Positions 28,514 to 36,947 of a stretch of DNA of 64,000 nt are shown piece by piece. Origin of the DNA: GCA-2733415 sp965178655 (lineage in GTDB: Bacteria; Bacteroidota; Bacteroidia; Flavobacteriales; Flavobacteriaceae); the NCBI GenBank assembly GCA_965178655.1, contig OZ238266.1, positions 1,798,001 through 1,862,000 on the forward strand. The letters run 5' to 3'. The notes under the pieces were generated by a model. The model saw only the letters and a program-made list of their open reading frames with translations, made no database searches and was not told the origin of the DNA. The position numbers and the translations under genes are program-made. Position 1 is the stretch's first letter; the number at the start of each line of letters is the position of its first letter.

Positions 28514-28921
28514 ATGAATTTAAAAGTAAGCAGAAAAGCACATTTTAACGCAGCACATCGTTTGTATAGAAAGGATTGGTCTGACGAAAAAAACACTGCT
28601 GTTTTTGGAAAATGTAGCAATAAAAATTTTCATGGACATAATTATGAGCTTATTGTAAGTTTAATAGGCCCGATAGATATTGAGACAGGTTTTGTTTACG
28701 ATATGAAACGGTTAAAAGAACTTATTGTAAAGCATGTAGAAGCCCCATTAGATCATAAAAATCTAAATTTAGATGTGCCATACTTTAAAGATCATAATCC
28801 TACTGCGGAAAATATTTCGATATATATCTGGGGTATTCTTAAAAAGGAGCTTCCAGATCATTTAACCTTGGAGGTTACATTGTATGAAACTCCAAGAAAT
28901 TTTGTAACCTATTCTGCATAA
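28514..28921 (+). CDS. queD: 6-carboxytetrahydropterin synthase / PTPS family
   Basis: The product (135 aa) belongs to the PTPS/QueD family, which acts on dihydroneopterin triphosphate in pterin or queuosine synthesis. Zinc ligands are visible as FNAAHRLY (first His) and FHGHNYE (HxH), and the catalytic Cys lies in FGKCSNKNFHGH. DHKNLNLD and a glutamate in YETPRNF are also conserved. QueD is the usual role in Bacteroidota, but no other que genes are nearby, so 6-pyruvoyltetrahydropterin synthase cannot be excluded. It abuts idi with no gap and lies three bases before manA. Confidence 0.85.
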   Translation: MNLKVSRKAHFNAAHRLYRKDWSDEKNTAVFGKCSNKNFHGHNYELIVSLIGPIDIETGFVYDMKRLKELIVKHVEAPLDHKNLNLDVPYFKDHNPTAENISIYIWGILKKELPDHLTLEVTLYETPRNFVTYSA

Positions 28922-28924
28922 ATT

Positions 28925-29893
28925 ATGGTAAAATGGTATCCTATAAAATTTTCACCTATTCTTAAAGAAAAAATTTGGGGAGGAGAAAAATTAAAATCAA
29001 CACTCGGTAAGCAATCTAAAAAGGATAATATTGGAGAAAGTTGGGAAATATCATCTGTAAAAAACAATGAATCCATTGTTTCTAATGGTGAGTTTAAAGG
29101 AAAAACACTAAAGTATTTAATTAAAAAATATAAAGGAGAGCTGGTTGGTGCCACCGTGTATAATACATTTAAAACAAATTTTCCTTTGCTAATAAAATTT
29201 ATTGATGCTAAAACAGATTTGTCGGTTCAATTACACCCGAATGATGTTTTGGCTAAAAAACGCCATAATTCATTTGGAAAGACTGAAATGTGGTACATTA
29301 TGCAAGCAGAGGAAGCGTCTCGCTTAATTTTAGGCTTTAAAAATGGGGTAAGTTCGCTAGACTATCAAGAGCATTTAAAAAATAAAACTTTAGAGAGTAT
29401 TTTGAATGAGGTGCCGGTTACAAAGGGTGATGCCTTTTTTGTGCCTACAGGAACAATACACGCTATTGGAGAAGGCGTTTTGTTGGCAGAAATACAGCAA
29501 ACATCAGATATTACCTATCGTGTATATGATTGGGATAGGCTAGATGATAAGGGTAAACGCAGGGCACTTCATAAGCGTGAAGCTTTAGGCGCTATTAACT
29601 TTGGGTTTAAAGGTGATAAAATGGTTTTTGATGCTGTTGAAAACCGATCTAACCCAATGGTATCTTGCAATTATTTTACAACAAACTATGTGCACATTAC
29701 TAACACAAAAGAAATGAGTAATAAAGGTATAGAGTCTTTTGTTGTTTATATGTGTATAGAAGGGGAAGCTACTTTTTCCGGATATGAATTTGAAGAAACG
29801 ATTAGCCTAGGCGAAACGGTTTTAATACCTGCATCATTAAAAGAGTTTGAAATAAGAACAAAAAATGTAAAATTTTTAGAAGTTTTTATATAA
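28925..29893 (+). CDS. manA: Mannose-6-phosphate isomerase, class I
   Basis: This zinc cupin enzyme (322 aa) interconverts mannose 6-phosphate and fructose 6-phosphate, feeding GDP-mannose synthesis. The family signature LSVQLHPND near residue 100, GKTEMWYIM near 118 and the metal site GTIHAIGEGVLLAEIQQ near 176 are present. The length is typical of the short type found in Firmicutes and Bacteroidota. It follows queD by three bases and ends a three-gene operon (idi-queD-manA). Confidence 0.9.
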   Translation: MVKWYPIKFSPILKEKIWGGEKLKSTLGKQSKKDNIGESWEISSVKNNESIVSNGEFKGKTLKYLIKKYKGELVGATVYNTFKTNFPLLIKFIDAKTDLSVQLHPNDVLAKKRHNSFGKTEMWYIMQAEEASRLILGFKNGVSSLDYQEHLKNKTLESILNEVPVTKGDAFFVPTGTIHAIGEGVLLAEIQQTSDITYRVYDWDRLDDKGKRRALHKREALGAINFGFKGDKMVFDAVENRSNPMVSCNYFTTNYVHITNTKEMSNKGIESFVVYMCIEGEATFSGYEFEETISLGETVLIPASLKEFEIRTKNVKFLEVFI

Positions 29894-29941
29894 TAGTATA
29901 AAGGGAATCTTTACTTTTGCCTCAGCTTAAAAAATATAATT

Positions 29942-30208
29942 ATGGCAAGTATTAAAAATTTAAAAAAAGACGTGAATTTTGTTTTTGGAGATATTATTGA
30001 AACAGTATATATCTGGCAATTAACAAACCCTGAAAAAGAGCTTTCTGCTTCAGAGGAAATTATTGATGAAGCAATTGTTGCTTTTGATGAGTCAATGGAT
30101 GCAATTAACGCGAAAAACATTGATAATAAGAAGGTTCACTTTACAACATTAAAGAAAACAATAGAGGACAAAGGACGTGCTTTAATTGATAAAATTAATA
30201 AGTTGTAA
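29942..30208 (+). CDS. Small conserved protein of unknown function (88 aa)
   Basis: I do not recognise a named domain. The product is small, acidic to neutral and predicted mostly helical: a Lys-rich start (MASIKNLKKDVNFVFGDIIE), an acidic middle (SASEEIIDEAIVAFDESMDA) and a basic end (KKTIEDKGRALIDKINKL). There is no signal peptide or membrane segment. It has its own -7-like element TACTTTTG at 29912-29919 and lies 48 bp after manA. Clean codon use and a conserved-looking composition support a real gene; it looks like the small helical proteins often annotated as hypothetical in Flavobacteriaceae. Confidence 0.75.
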   Translation: MASIKNLKKDVNFVFGDIIETVYIWQLTNPEKELSASEEIIDEAIVAFDESMDAINAKNIDNKKVHFTTLKKTIEDKGRALIDKINKL

Positions 30209-30225
30209 AAAAAATAAGAAAGGTG

Positions 30226-30255
30226 TTGCAAATGTAAAAATCAAGTTTATATTTG
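30226..30255 (+). promoter_or_regulatory. Promoter of tRNA-Thr copy 2
   Basis: TTG (30226-30228) and TATATTTG (30248-30255) are exactly 19 bases apart, followed by CACCCGC and the tRNA ten bases on. This is one of the best promoter matches in the window. Confidence 0.8.
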
Positions 30256-30265
30256 CACCCGCAAT

Positions 30266-30339
30266 GCCGATGTAGCTCAGCTGGCTAGAGCAGCTGATTT
30301 GTAATCAGCAGGTCGGGGGTTCGAGTCCCTTCATCGGCT
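30266..30339 (+). tRNA. tRNA-Thr(TGT), copy 2
   Basis: Identical over its whole length to tRNA-Thr(TGT) at 6208-6281, with different flanks. It is a single-gene unit with its own promoter and terminator. Confidence 0.95.
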
Positions 30340-30342
30340 CTA

Positions 30343-30378
30343 AAAGCACTAATCATAAAAGATTGGTGCTTTTTTTTT
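30343..30378 (+). terminator. Terminator of tRNA-Thr copy 2
   Basis: AAAGCACTAATC and GATTGGTGCTTT pair over 12 bases (one G-U) around loop ATAAAA, followed by a run of T. Confidence 0.85.
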
Positions 30379-30409
30379 GACATTAATTACTGTCATATAA
30401 TAACTAAAA

Positions 30410-30733
30410 ATGTGTAATATGATTTCATTATCTTTATCAGAATGGACTTCAAAATTAAGTCAGCATACAAATGCTATAATATTAGATGTTCGTACACTTG
30501 ATGAGCATCTAGAAGGCGCTATTCCTACCGCAATACAAATCAATGTAAAAGAGCCACAATTGTTCTTAGATGCCATTGCTAAATTAGATGCTAGTAAGCC
30601 ATTTTTTTTATACTGCCAGTCTGGCTCCCGCAGCTTAGAGGCTAGTGCAGTATTAAATTTATTATGTAATATAAACACCACTTACAGTCTTGAAGGTGGG
30701 TATGAAGCTTGGTTGATTTCACAACAATCTTAA
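30410..30733 (+). CDS. Rhodanese-like protein, cytoplasmic
   Basis: The product (107 aa) is a single rhodanese domain without a signal peptide. It has the CDC25-like fold marks: ILDVRTLDEHLEGAIPTAI near residues 24-42 and the active loop YCQSGSRSL with C69 as the probable persulfide-carrying cysteine. Such domains move sulfane sulfur, but the partner is unknown. A second ATG at 30419 (MISLSL) is an equally good start. It lies nine bases before another rhodanese gene, so the two form an operon. Confidence 0.88.
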   Translation: MCNMISLSLSEWTSKLSQHTNAIILDVRTLDEHLEGAIPTAIQINVKEPQLFLDAIAKLDASKPFFLYCQSGSRSLEASAVLNLLCNINTTYSLEGGYEAWLISQQS

Positions 30734-30742
30734 AAAAAATCT

Positions 30743-31108
30743 ATGAAATATTTTAGTCTATTATTTTTAATTGTTTTTTCTTCTTGCGCACAGCAAAAAA
30801 AAGATTCAATTAAATTATTGCCTCCCCAAGAATTTTCATTAAAAATGTCTAATAAGCATATGCAGCTAGTAGATGTTAGAACACCAAGCGAATGGGATAA
30901 AGGAATGATTGATAATGCAAAAGGGGTAGATTTTTGGAATGATACTTTTAAGGATAAAATTCTAAAACTAGATAAGACACTTCCTATAGCTGTTTACTGC
31001 CGTAGTGGCCGCCGTAGTGCTCGTGCAGCAAGACTATTACATGAATTGGGTTTTGTTGAAATATACGACCTAGAAGGCGGGTATTTGGCATGGAAAGACG
31101 CTATGTAG
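30743..31108 (+). CDS. Rhodanese-like lipoprotein
   Basis: The product (121 aa) starts with a lipoprotein signal, MKYFSLLFLIVFSSCAQQK, with the lipobox cysteine at residue 15, so it should be exported and lipid-anchored. The rhodanese domain has VDVRTPSEWDKGMIDNAKGV and the active loop YCRSGRRSARAA with C86. It pairs with the cytoplasmic rhodanese just upstream, suggesting related sulfur chemistry on both sides of the inner membrane; this is inferred from gene order. Confidence 0.88.
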   Translation: MKYFSLLFLIVFSSCAQQKKDSIKLLPPQEFSLKMSNKHMQLVDVRTPSEWDKGMIDNAKGVDFWNDTFKDKILKLDKTLPIAVYCRSGRRSARAARLLHELGFVEIYDLEGGYLAWKDAM

Positions 31109-31115
31109 CATCTCT

Positions 31116-31553
31116 TTATAATCTATTAATGTATTCTACTAGTTTTTCTTGTATAAAATATTGCCAACCTATAACGGCACTTTCTCTCTTAAATTCAGGA
31201 ATATTGTCTGGAAAGTTTTCAATTACAGTATTGGTTAACTTTAAAAGTGTTTGTGTGCCTACTTTACTTAGTTTAAATGTAACTAGAGCACTTCCAGGAT
31301 AGCCTGTGTAGCTCCAATGATATACTATTTTTTGATTACTGATGACTTCTGTTAGCCTCCATACGTGAGGAAATAATCTGTTGCCAACTTGAATATTAAA
31401 ACTTGTTTCAAAACCTGCTATAGGTTTAAATTCAGGAATGTTATCAAAAAACCATTTTCTCATTTCATCACATACTGTAATAGCATACCATAAAGTTGAT
31501 GGTGGCGCATTAAAAAGTTGTTCTATAACAATTGGTTTGTCGCTTGTTTTCAT
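31116..31553 (-). CDS. SRPBCC / AHSA1-like domain protein
   Basis: The product (145 aa) has the START-like fold typical of Aha1-C-terminal family proteins: VIEQLFNAPPSTLWYAITV at the start, MRKWFFDNIPEFKP in the middle, and a final helix after ESAVIGWQYFIQEKL. Such proteins hold hydrophobic ligands in a cavity; no ligand can be assigned. There is no signal peptide. It ends eight bases from the convergent rhodanese gene and starts close to a tiny membrane-protein gene on the same strand. Confidence 0.82.
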   Translation of the reverse strand: MKTSDKPIVIEQLFNAPPSTLWYAITVCDEMRKWFFDNIPEFKPIAGFETSFNIQVGNRLFPHVWRLTEVISNQKIVYHWSYTGYPGSALVTFKLSKVGTQTLLKLTNTVIENFPDNIPEFKRESAVIGWQYFIQEKLVEYINRL

Positions 31554-31557
31554 GATC

Positions 31558-31674
31558 TTAGTTTCCTGCTAATGGTGTGCCGAATAACCCCACACCAAGT
31601 TCTGCCCAAATAAGGAGGATAATAATAAGTATAATACTATAAATGAGTAGTTGGGTTTTTCGCTTGTTTTTCAT
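31558..31674 (-). CDS. Small membrane protein (38 aa)
   Basis: A short gene for MKNKRKTQLLIYSIILIIIL followed by LIWAELGVGLFGTPLAGN. It has a basic N-terminus and one strongly hydrophobic helix (about residues 8-27), so it would sit in the inner membrane with N-terminus inside. An in-frame extension to 31746 is possible but hydrophilic and less likely. It is four bases from the SRPBCC gene on the same strand. The function is unknown. Confidence 0.6.
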   Translation of the reverse strand: MKNKRKTQLLIYSIILIIILLIWAELGVGLFGTPLAGN

Positions 31675-31709
31675 AGTAATATGTGCGTTGTTGTGCTTTC
31701 GTATTTCAA

Positions 31710-31901
31710 TTATTTCGGATTTGCAATTTGACCACCAATAGCCCAATCTCCTTTTTTTACTTCCTCAATAACAACCCACTGTCCTTGTCGTGTTTTTTCT
31801 CCACATACATCAATTAAAGCTTCAGTCACTTTTTTAAGCATCTCTTTTTTCTGTTCGTTAGTGAATACATTTTCAATAACTCTTATTGTAGTAAATGGCA
31901 T
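31710..31901 (-). CDS. 4-oxalocrotonate tautomerase family protein
   Basis: The product (63 aa) is a minimal tautomerase. After Met removal the N-terminal proline (MPFTTIRVIE) would be the catalytic base, and the family helix NEQKKEMLKKVTEALIDVCG follows. QWVVIEEVKKGDWAIGG forms the second strand half. Subunits normally assemble as trimers of dimers. The natural substrate cannot be inferred. It leads a small minus-strand group with the 38-aa protein and the SRPBCC gene. Confidence 0.88.
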   Translation of the reverse strand: MPFTTIRVIENVFTNEQKKEMLKKVTEALIDVCGEKTRQGQWVVIEEVKKGDWAIGGQIANPK

Positions 31902-31991
31902 ATGTAATTATTTTAGGTTAATAGATTCAAAATTATGATTTTGCTTCGTATGAAGTACAACTTTTGTTAAAGATACTAAAAAACAGTGCAT

Positions 31992-32023
31992 AAAAAAACC
32001 GAAACAATTGTTTCGGTTTTTTT
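31992..32023 (-). terminator. Palindromic terminator of purL
   Basis: CCGAAACAATTGTTTCGG (31999-32016) is a perfect dyad flanked by seven A and seven T, one base past the purL stop. It could also act on plus-strand transcripts. Confidence 0.88.
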
Positions 32024-32024
32024 G

Positions 32025-35000
32025 TTACTTGTTTTCAATCCATTTACGGGCATTTACAAAAGCTTCTAGCCAAGGCGAAACCTCATCTTGTCTTCCGTCT
32101 GGGTAATTTGCCCAGTTCCATTGAAATATAGAGCGCTCAATATGTGGCATAGTTACTAAATGACGACCATCTTTTGAGCTCATCATGGCAACGTTATAGT
32201 CAGATCCGTTTGGATTTGCCGGATAACCTTCGTAACCATATTTTGCAGCTATTTCATAATTGTTCTCTTCTTTAGGTAAGCTAAATTTTCCTTCTCCGTG
32301 AGATATCCAAACACCTAAGGTTGTACCTGCTAAGCTACTTAACATAACAGAGTTGTTATCTTGTATTTTTACAGATGTAAAATTACTTTCGTGTTTTAAA
32401 GAGTCGTTATGAATCATTTTTCCATGTACATCATGCTCAGGGTTAACCAAGTCTAACTCCATAAATAACTGACAACCATTACAGATTCCTACAGAAAGTG
32501 TGTCTTCTCTTTTAAAGAAGTTTTGTAAGGCTGTATTTGCTTTTTCATTGTATTTAAAAGCACCTGCCCATCCTTTGGCAGAACCTAAAACATCAGAGTT
32601 TGAAAAACCTCCAACTGCTCCAATAAACTGAATATCTTCTAGTGTTTCACGACCAGAGATTAAATCGGTCATGTGTACATCTTTTACATCAAATCCAGCT
32701 AAATACATGGCATTTGCCATTTCACGCTCACTATTACTTCCTTTTTCACGAATAATAGCTGCTTTTGGTTTGTTGTTTGAAGTGTTTCCTATCATTTCTG
32801 ACACGTTTCCTGTAAAATGTGTAGGAAATGTATAGTCTAATGCTTGATATTTATAATTGATAAAACGTTCTTCTCCTTTGTTGTTAGCACATTGTTTTGC
32901 GTCTAAAAGCGCAGATGTTTTAAACCAAGTGTCTCTTAATTCTGCAATAGGAAATTCAAATGAGTCTTCACCATTTGTAAGGTTTAGTGTATTTGATTCT
33001 GTTACTTGACCAATATTAAAAAATTCAATATTATTTTTTGCAAATATATCTTCAATACTACTATCGTTAGCTTGTATTACAATTCCGTTGTTTTCAGAAA
33101 ATAATAATTTGATAGAATCAACTTCATTTAATGCTGTTAAGTCAAGATTTGCTCCAATGTTATTGTTGGCAAAACAAAGCTCTAGTAAGGTGGTTATAAA
33201 TCCTCCAGAAGCAATATCATGTCCTGCTACAATTTTATTTATTTTGATTAAGTCCTGTATAGTATCAAATGCTTTTTTAAAGAATTTAGCATCAGTAATT
33301 GTAGGTGTTTCGTTTCCTATCTTGTTTATAGCTTGTGCAAATGATGATCCACCAAGTTTATAGTTGTCTTGTGATAGGTTAATGTAGTAAATATCTCCTT
33401 TTCCGGTTTTAAAAACTGGCTCAACAACTTTGGTAATATCATTACAATTGGCAGCAGCAGAGATAACTACAGTACCTGGAGAGATAACCTCTTCATTAGG
33501 GTACTTTTGTTTCATTGACAAAGAGTCTTTTCCGGTAGGTACGTTTATACCAAGTGCAATCGCAAAGTCAGATATACCTTTTACAGCGCTGTATAAACGA
33601 GCATCTTCTCCTTCGTTTTTACAAGGCCACATCCAGTTAGCAGATAAAGAAACACTGCTTAAACCATTTTTAAGTGGTGCCCAAATAATATTAGATAAAC
33701 TTTCTGCAATAGCATTTCTACTTCCTGCAACAGGGTCTATTAATGCGCTAATAGGTGCGTGCCCGATAGCAGTAGCAACCCCTTCTTTTCCTTTATAATC
33801 TAATGCCATTACACCAACGTTGTTTAGTGGTAACTGTAATGGTCCGGCACATTGTTGTTTAGCAACACGACCACCAACACAACGGTCTACCTTGTTGGTT
33901 AACCAATCTTTACAAGCCACTGCTTCTAGCTGTAGCACTTGAGAAAGATAGTTGTTTATATTTGCTACTGAGTAGTCTAAGTTACTGTAGTTACGAGTAA
34001 CGGTGCTATCAGTCATTATTGTTTTTGGAGAGCTACCAAACATGTCGCTCAACTCTAAATCCATAGGTTTTTCGCCGGTTGTGTTTGACTCAAACGTAAA
34101 ACGGTCGTCGTTGGTAACATTTCCTACTTGGTACATTGGAGCGCGTTCACGGTCGGCAATACGCTGTAGGGTTTCTACATCTTTTTCGCCAATAACTAAT
34201 CCCATGCGTTCTTGAGATTCATTTCCTATAATTTCTTTAGCAGATAATGTAGGGTCTCCTACTGGTAGCTTATCTAGGTCAATTTTACCACCGGTTTCTT
34301 CTACTAATTCTGACAGACAGTTTAAGTGTCCACCTGCACCGTGATCATGAATAGATACAATAGGGTTAACATTACTTTCTACCATACCACGAATAGCATT
34401 TGCAGCACGCATTTGCATTTCAGGGTTAGAACGTTGTATAGCGTTTAGTTCAATTCCTGAGCTAAATTCTCCGGTGTCTGCAGATGATACTGCGGCACCT
34501 CCCATACCAATACGGTAATTATCTCCTCCTAATAAAACAATTTTATCACCTTCTTTTGGTGTGTCTTTTAGGGCTTGTGTTGTTTTTCCGAAACCAATTC
34601 CACCTGCTTGCATGATAACTTTATCAAAGCCTAGTTTTCTAGCGTCTTCTTCGTGTTCAAAAGTTAATACAGAACCGGTAATTAATGGCTGTCCGAATTT
34701 ATTTCCAAAATCAGAAGCACCATTAGATGCTTTTATTAAGATGTCCATTGGTGTTTGGTATAGCCACTTGCGTTCAGCCATAGCTTGTTCCCAAGGTCTG
34801 TTTTCTTCTAAACGAGAATATGAGGTCATGTATACTGCAGTTCCTGCTAAAGGTAAAGAACCTTTTCCTCCTGCCAAACGATCTCTAATTTCTCCACCTG
34901 CTCCGGTAGCAGCACCATTAAAGGGTTCTACTGTAGTAGGGAAGTTATGTGTTTCTGCTTTTAGTGATATTACAGAATCAAAGCTTGATTCTTGGTAAAA

Positions 35001-35693
35001 ATCAGGTTTATCGGCAGATTTTGGTGCAAATTGAGTCACTTTAGGACCTTCAATAAAAGCAACATTATCTTTATATGCAGATACAATTCCTTGCGGACTT
35101 TCTGCAGAGGTCTTTTTTATAAGCTTAAATAATGAGCTAGGCATTTCTTTGCCATCAATAATAAAAGTACCATTAAATATTTTATGTCTACAATGTTCAG
35201 AGTTTACTTGTGAAAAACCAAACACTTCAGAATCGGTTAATTTACGACCTATTTTTGTAGCTAAATTGTTTAAGTAGTTAACTTCTTCATCGTTTAAAGC
35301 TAATCCTTCTTTAGTATTAAAGGCAGCAATGTCGTTAATTTCTAAAACTTCTTCAGGTTGTATGTCTATAGTAAATATATTTTGGTCTAAAGCATCAAAT
35401 TTTTGAGAAAGCATTGGGTCAAACGCTGTAAAGTTGGCTGAAACGCTTTTAAACTCTTCAATTCTAATGATTCCTTCAACACTCATGTTTTGAGTGATTT
35501 CTACGGCATTGGTACTCCATGGTGTAATCATAGCAGCTCTTGGCCCAACAAAAGATTTGTTAAGTTTATTTGCGTCTAATTTAGGTTGATTACCAAATAA
35601 CCAAGTTAGTTTTTCAATTACTGTGTTAGAAAGTTCTTTTGTTGTTTGAACAGCGTAGATAGTACTGTTTGTGTTTCCAAAGAAATGAATCAT
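32025..35693 (-). CDS. purL: Phosphoribosylformylglycinamidine synthase (single-chain)
   Basis: FGAM synthase (1222 aa) converts FGAR, glutamine and ATP to FGAM in purine synthesis. It is the large single-chain form: N-terminal PurS-like part, two AIRS-type synthase halves (TGAGGEIRDRLAGGKGSLPL near residue 265, MGGAAVSSADTG near 400, HDHGAGGHLNCLSELVEE near 455), and a C-terminal glutaminase domain with the cysteine of VGICNGCQLF near residue 1068 and the PNPNGSDYNVA region after it. The length is normal for Flavobacteriia. It appears monocistronic with its own terminator. Confidence 0.96.
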   Translation of the reverse strand: MIHFFGNTNSTIYAVQTTKELSNTVIEKLTWLFGNQPKLDANKLNKSFVGPRAAMITPWSTNAVEITQNMSVEGIIRIEEFKSVSANFTAFDPMLSQKFDALDQNIFTIDIQPEEVLEINDIAAFNTKEGLALNDEEVNYLNNLATKIGRKLTDSEVFGFSQVNSEHCRHKIFNGTFIIDGKEMPSSLFKLIKKTSAESPQGIVSAYKDNVAFIEGPKVTQFAPKSADKPDFYQESSFDSVISLKAETHNFPTTVEPFNGAATGAGGEIRDRLAGGKGSLPLAGTAVYMTSYSRLEENRPWEQAMAERKWLYQTPMDILIKASNGASDFGNKFGQPLITGSVLTFEHEEDARKLGFDKVIMQAGGIGFGKTTQALKDTPKEGDKIVLLGGDNYRIGMGGAAVSSADTGEFSSGIELNAIQRSNPEMQMRAANAIRGMVESNVNPIVSIHDHGAGGHLNCLSELVEETGGKIDLDKLPVGDPTLSAKEIIGNESQERMGLVIGEKDVETLQRIADRERAPMYQVGNVTNDDRFTFESNTTGEKPMDLELSDMFGSSPKTIMTDSTVTRNYSNLDYSVANINNYLSQVLQLEAVACKDWLTNKVDRCVGGRVAKQQCAGPLQLPLNNVGVMALDYKGKEGVATAIGHAPISALIDPVAGSRNAIAESLSNIIWAPLKNGLSSVSLSANWMWPCKNEGEDARLYSAVKGISDFAIALGINVPTGKDSLSMKQKYPNEEVISPGTVVISAAANCNDITKVVEPVFKTGKGDIYYINLSQDNYKLGGSSFAQAINKIGNETPTITDAKFFKKAFDTIQDLIKINKIVAGHDIASGGFITTLLELCFANNNIGANLDLTALNEVDSIKLLFSENNGIVIQANDSSIEDIFAKNNIEFFNIGQVTESNTLNLTNGEDSFEFPIAELRDTWFKTSALLDAKQCANNKGEERFINYKYQALDYTFPTHFTGNVSEMIGNTSNNKPKAAIIREKGSNSEREMANAMYLAGFDVKDVHMTDLISGRETLEDIQFIGAVGGFSNSDVLGSAKGWAGAFKYNEKANTALQNFFKREDTLSVGICNGCQLFMELDLVNPEHDVHGKMIHNDSLKHESNFTSVKIQDNNSVMLSSLAGTTLGVWISHGEGKFSLPKEENNYEIAAKYGYEGYPANPNGSDYNVAMMSSKDGRHLVTMPHIERSIFQWNWANYPDGRQDEVSPWLEAFVNARKWIENK

Positions 35694-35760
35694 TTTTTAA
35701 GGTGTTTGATGTGTTGTTTTTAAAAAGGCAAAAATACACATTTTGTTGGTGATATGATAT

Positions 35761-35793
35761 AAAAAAAGCGACTATTACAGTCGCTTTTTAAAG
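35761..35793 (-). terminator. Terminator of the endonuclease gene
   Basis: AAAAGCGACT and AGTCGCTTTT pair around loop ATTAC; the A-run at 35761-35767 gives the U-tract on the minus strand. Confidence 0.8.
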
Positions 35794-35807
35794 AAGTTAT
35801 AAAATTG

Positions 35808-36923
35808 TTAGTTAACAACTATTTTTTTAATAGCGCTAGCTGTTTTGGATTGTATTTTTAAGAAATAAAGTCCTTTTGGAAGTTTGTATGGTGTTACAAA
35901 TTTTAAAGTATGATTGTTATTGTTTATCTCTTGTGTAAACAGTTCTTTTCCGCTAATTGCGTATAATGTTACTTTTTGAATAGCGGTGTTTCCTCTGTTT
36001 ATATAGATTACTCCTGACTGTGTAGGGTTTGGGTAGATGTTAAGCTGTGAAGCATAAACATCATTTATACTTAGTACACTACTCCAGATATTACTTGCCC
36101 ATTCTGGATGGTCTATAAAAGGGTTTCTGTTGCCTTGAAAAGTATGTGCAGCATTGTTCCGTTCCACTTCTTTTTGACTAACAGGGTCGTTAGTGTGCCA
36201 TGTTACTAAAAGATTAATATACCAAGTTTCATAGAATTGATCACTTGTTCCGTTTAGTGGGTTATTGCTGTCTGATGGTGAATCCCAACCAGAGTCATTC
36301 CAATTATCTTCATAGCGTACTGCAAAATATAACAGCATACGTGCTACATCTCCTTTAAATTCATCAATAGGTTCAAATACAGTACCAGTGTAGCCAGGAG
36401 AGATACAATTTCCTAATTTTGAGCCATTCATTGTAGGGTTAGAAATCCCGTTTTGTGAAACAAGATTTGTGCCTACATCGCCAAACATATAATTGCTTCT
36501 AAAACCATTTACCCTTCCGTCTGTTGGAGGTACATGGTGTATATCAGAACGCATTGGGGATTGACTGTTAAAAAAACCTTGAGGAAAGATATGTTCTTTG
36601 TTGTAGCAAACGCCTTCACCATTGTAGTTACCACACTCATCGCTAGAAAACGTGTAATTATATGGGTCACTCCCTGTAGGGTTTTCAGAATAAATATCTA
36701 GAATAGTGCCATCGTTCTCATAGTGGGTGTCAAGATCAGAGTTGGCGTATTCTGCATCTAAAGCATTATATCCTTGATCAACATGGCCATTGGTAATAAT
36801 GTTTTTTAGTTGTGTTTTTAAAGTATAGCCACTACCTGTTGCGGCATCATAATATCCGCTAGGAATTTGTGCCTGAAGTGAGTAACTTATGAGTAATAAT
36901 AGTAGATAAAATTTATTCATCAT
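35808..36923 (-). CDS. Secreted endonuclease I with type IX sorting domain
   Basis: The product (371 aa) is an exported nuclease of the endonuclease I (EndA/NucM) family, which cuts DNA or RNA non-specifically. It has a signal peptide (MNKFYLLLLLISYSLQAQ), the catalytic core with YNKEHIFPQGFF near residue 107, MRSDIHHVPPTDGRVNGFRS near 128, and VARMLLYFAVRYED near 192. Residues from about 295 form a Por/T9SS type A sorting domain: LNIYPNPTQSG and a final KGLYFLKIQSK...KKIVVN. It should be secreted by the type IX system and cell-surface anchored or released. Nutrient scavenging from extracellular nucleic acid is the likely use. Confidence 0.9.
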   Translation of the reverse strand: MMNKFYLLLLLISYSLQAQIPSGYYDAATGSGYTLKTQLKNIITNGHVDQGYNALDAEYANSDLDTHYENDGTILDIYSENPTGSDPYNYTFSSDECGNYNGEGVCYNKEHIFPQGFFNSQSPMRSDIHHVPPTDGRVNGFRSNYMFGDVGTNLVSQNGISNPTMNGSKLGNCISPGYTGTVFEPIDEFKGDVARMLLYFAVRYEDNWNDSGWDSPSDSNNPLNGTSDQFYETWYINLLVTWHTNDPVSQKEVERNNAAHTFQGNRNPFIDHPEWASNIWSSVLSINDVYASQLNIYPNPTQSGVIYINRGNTAIQKVTLYAISGKELFTQEINNNNHTLKFVTPYKLPKGLYFLKIQSKTASAIKKIVVN

Positions 36924-36947
36924 TAATATGTTTTCAATAGCGTTATA

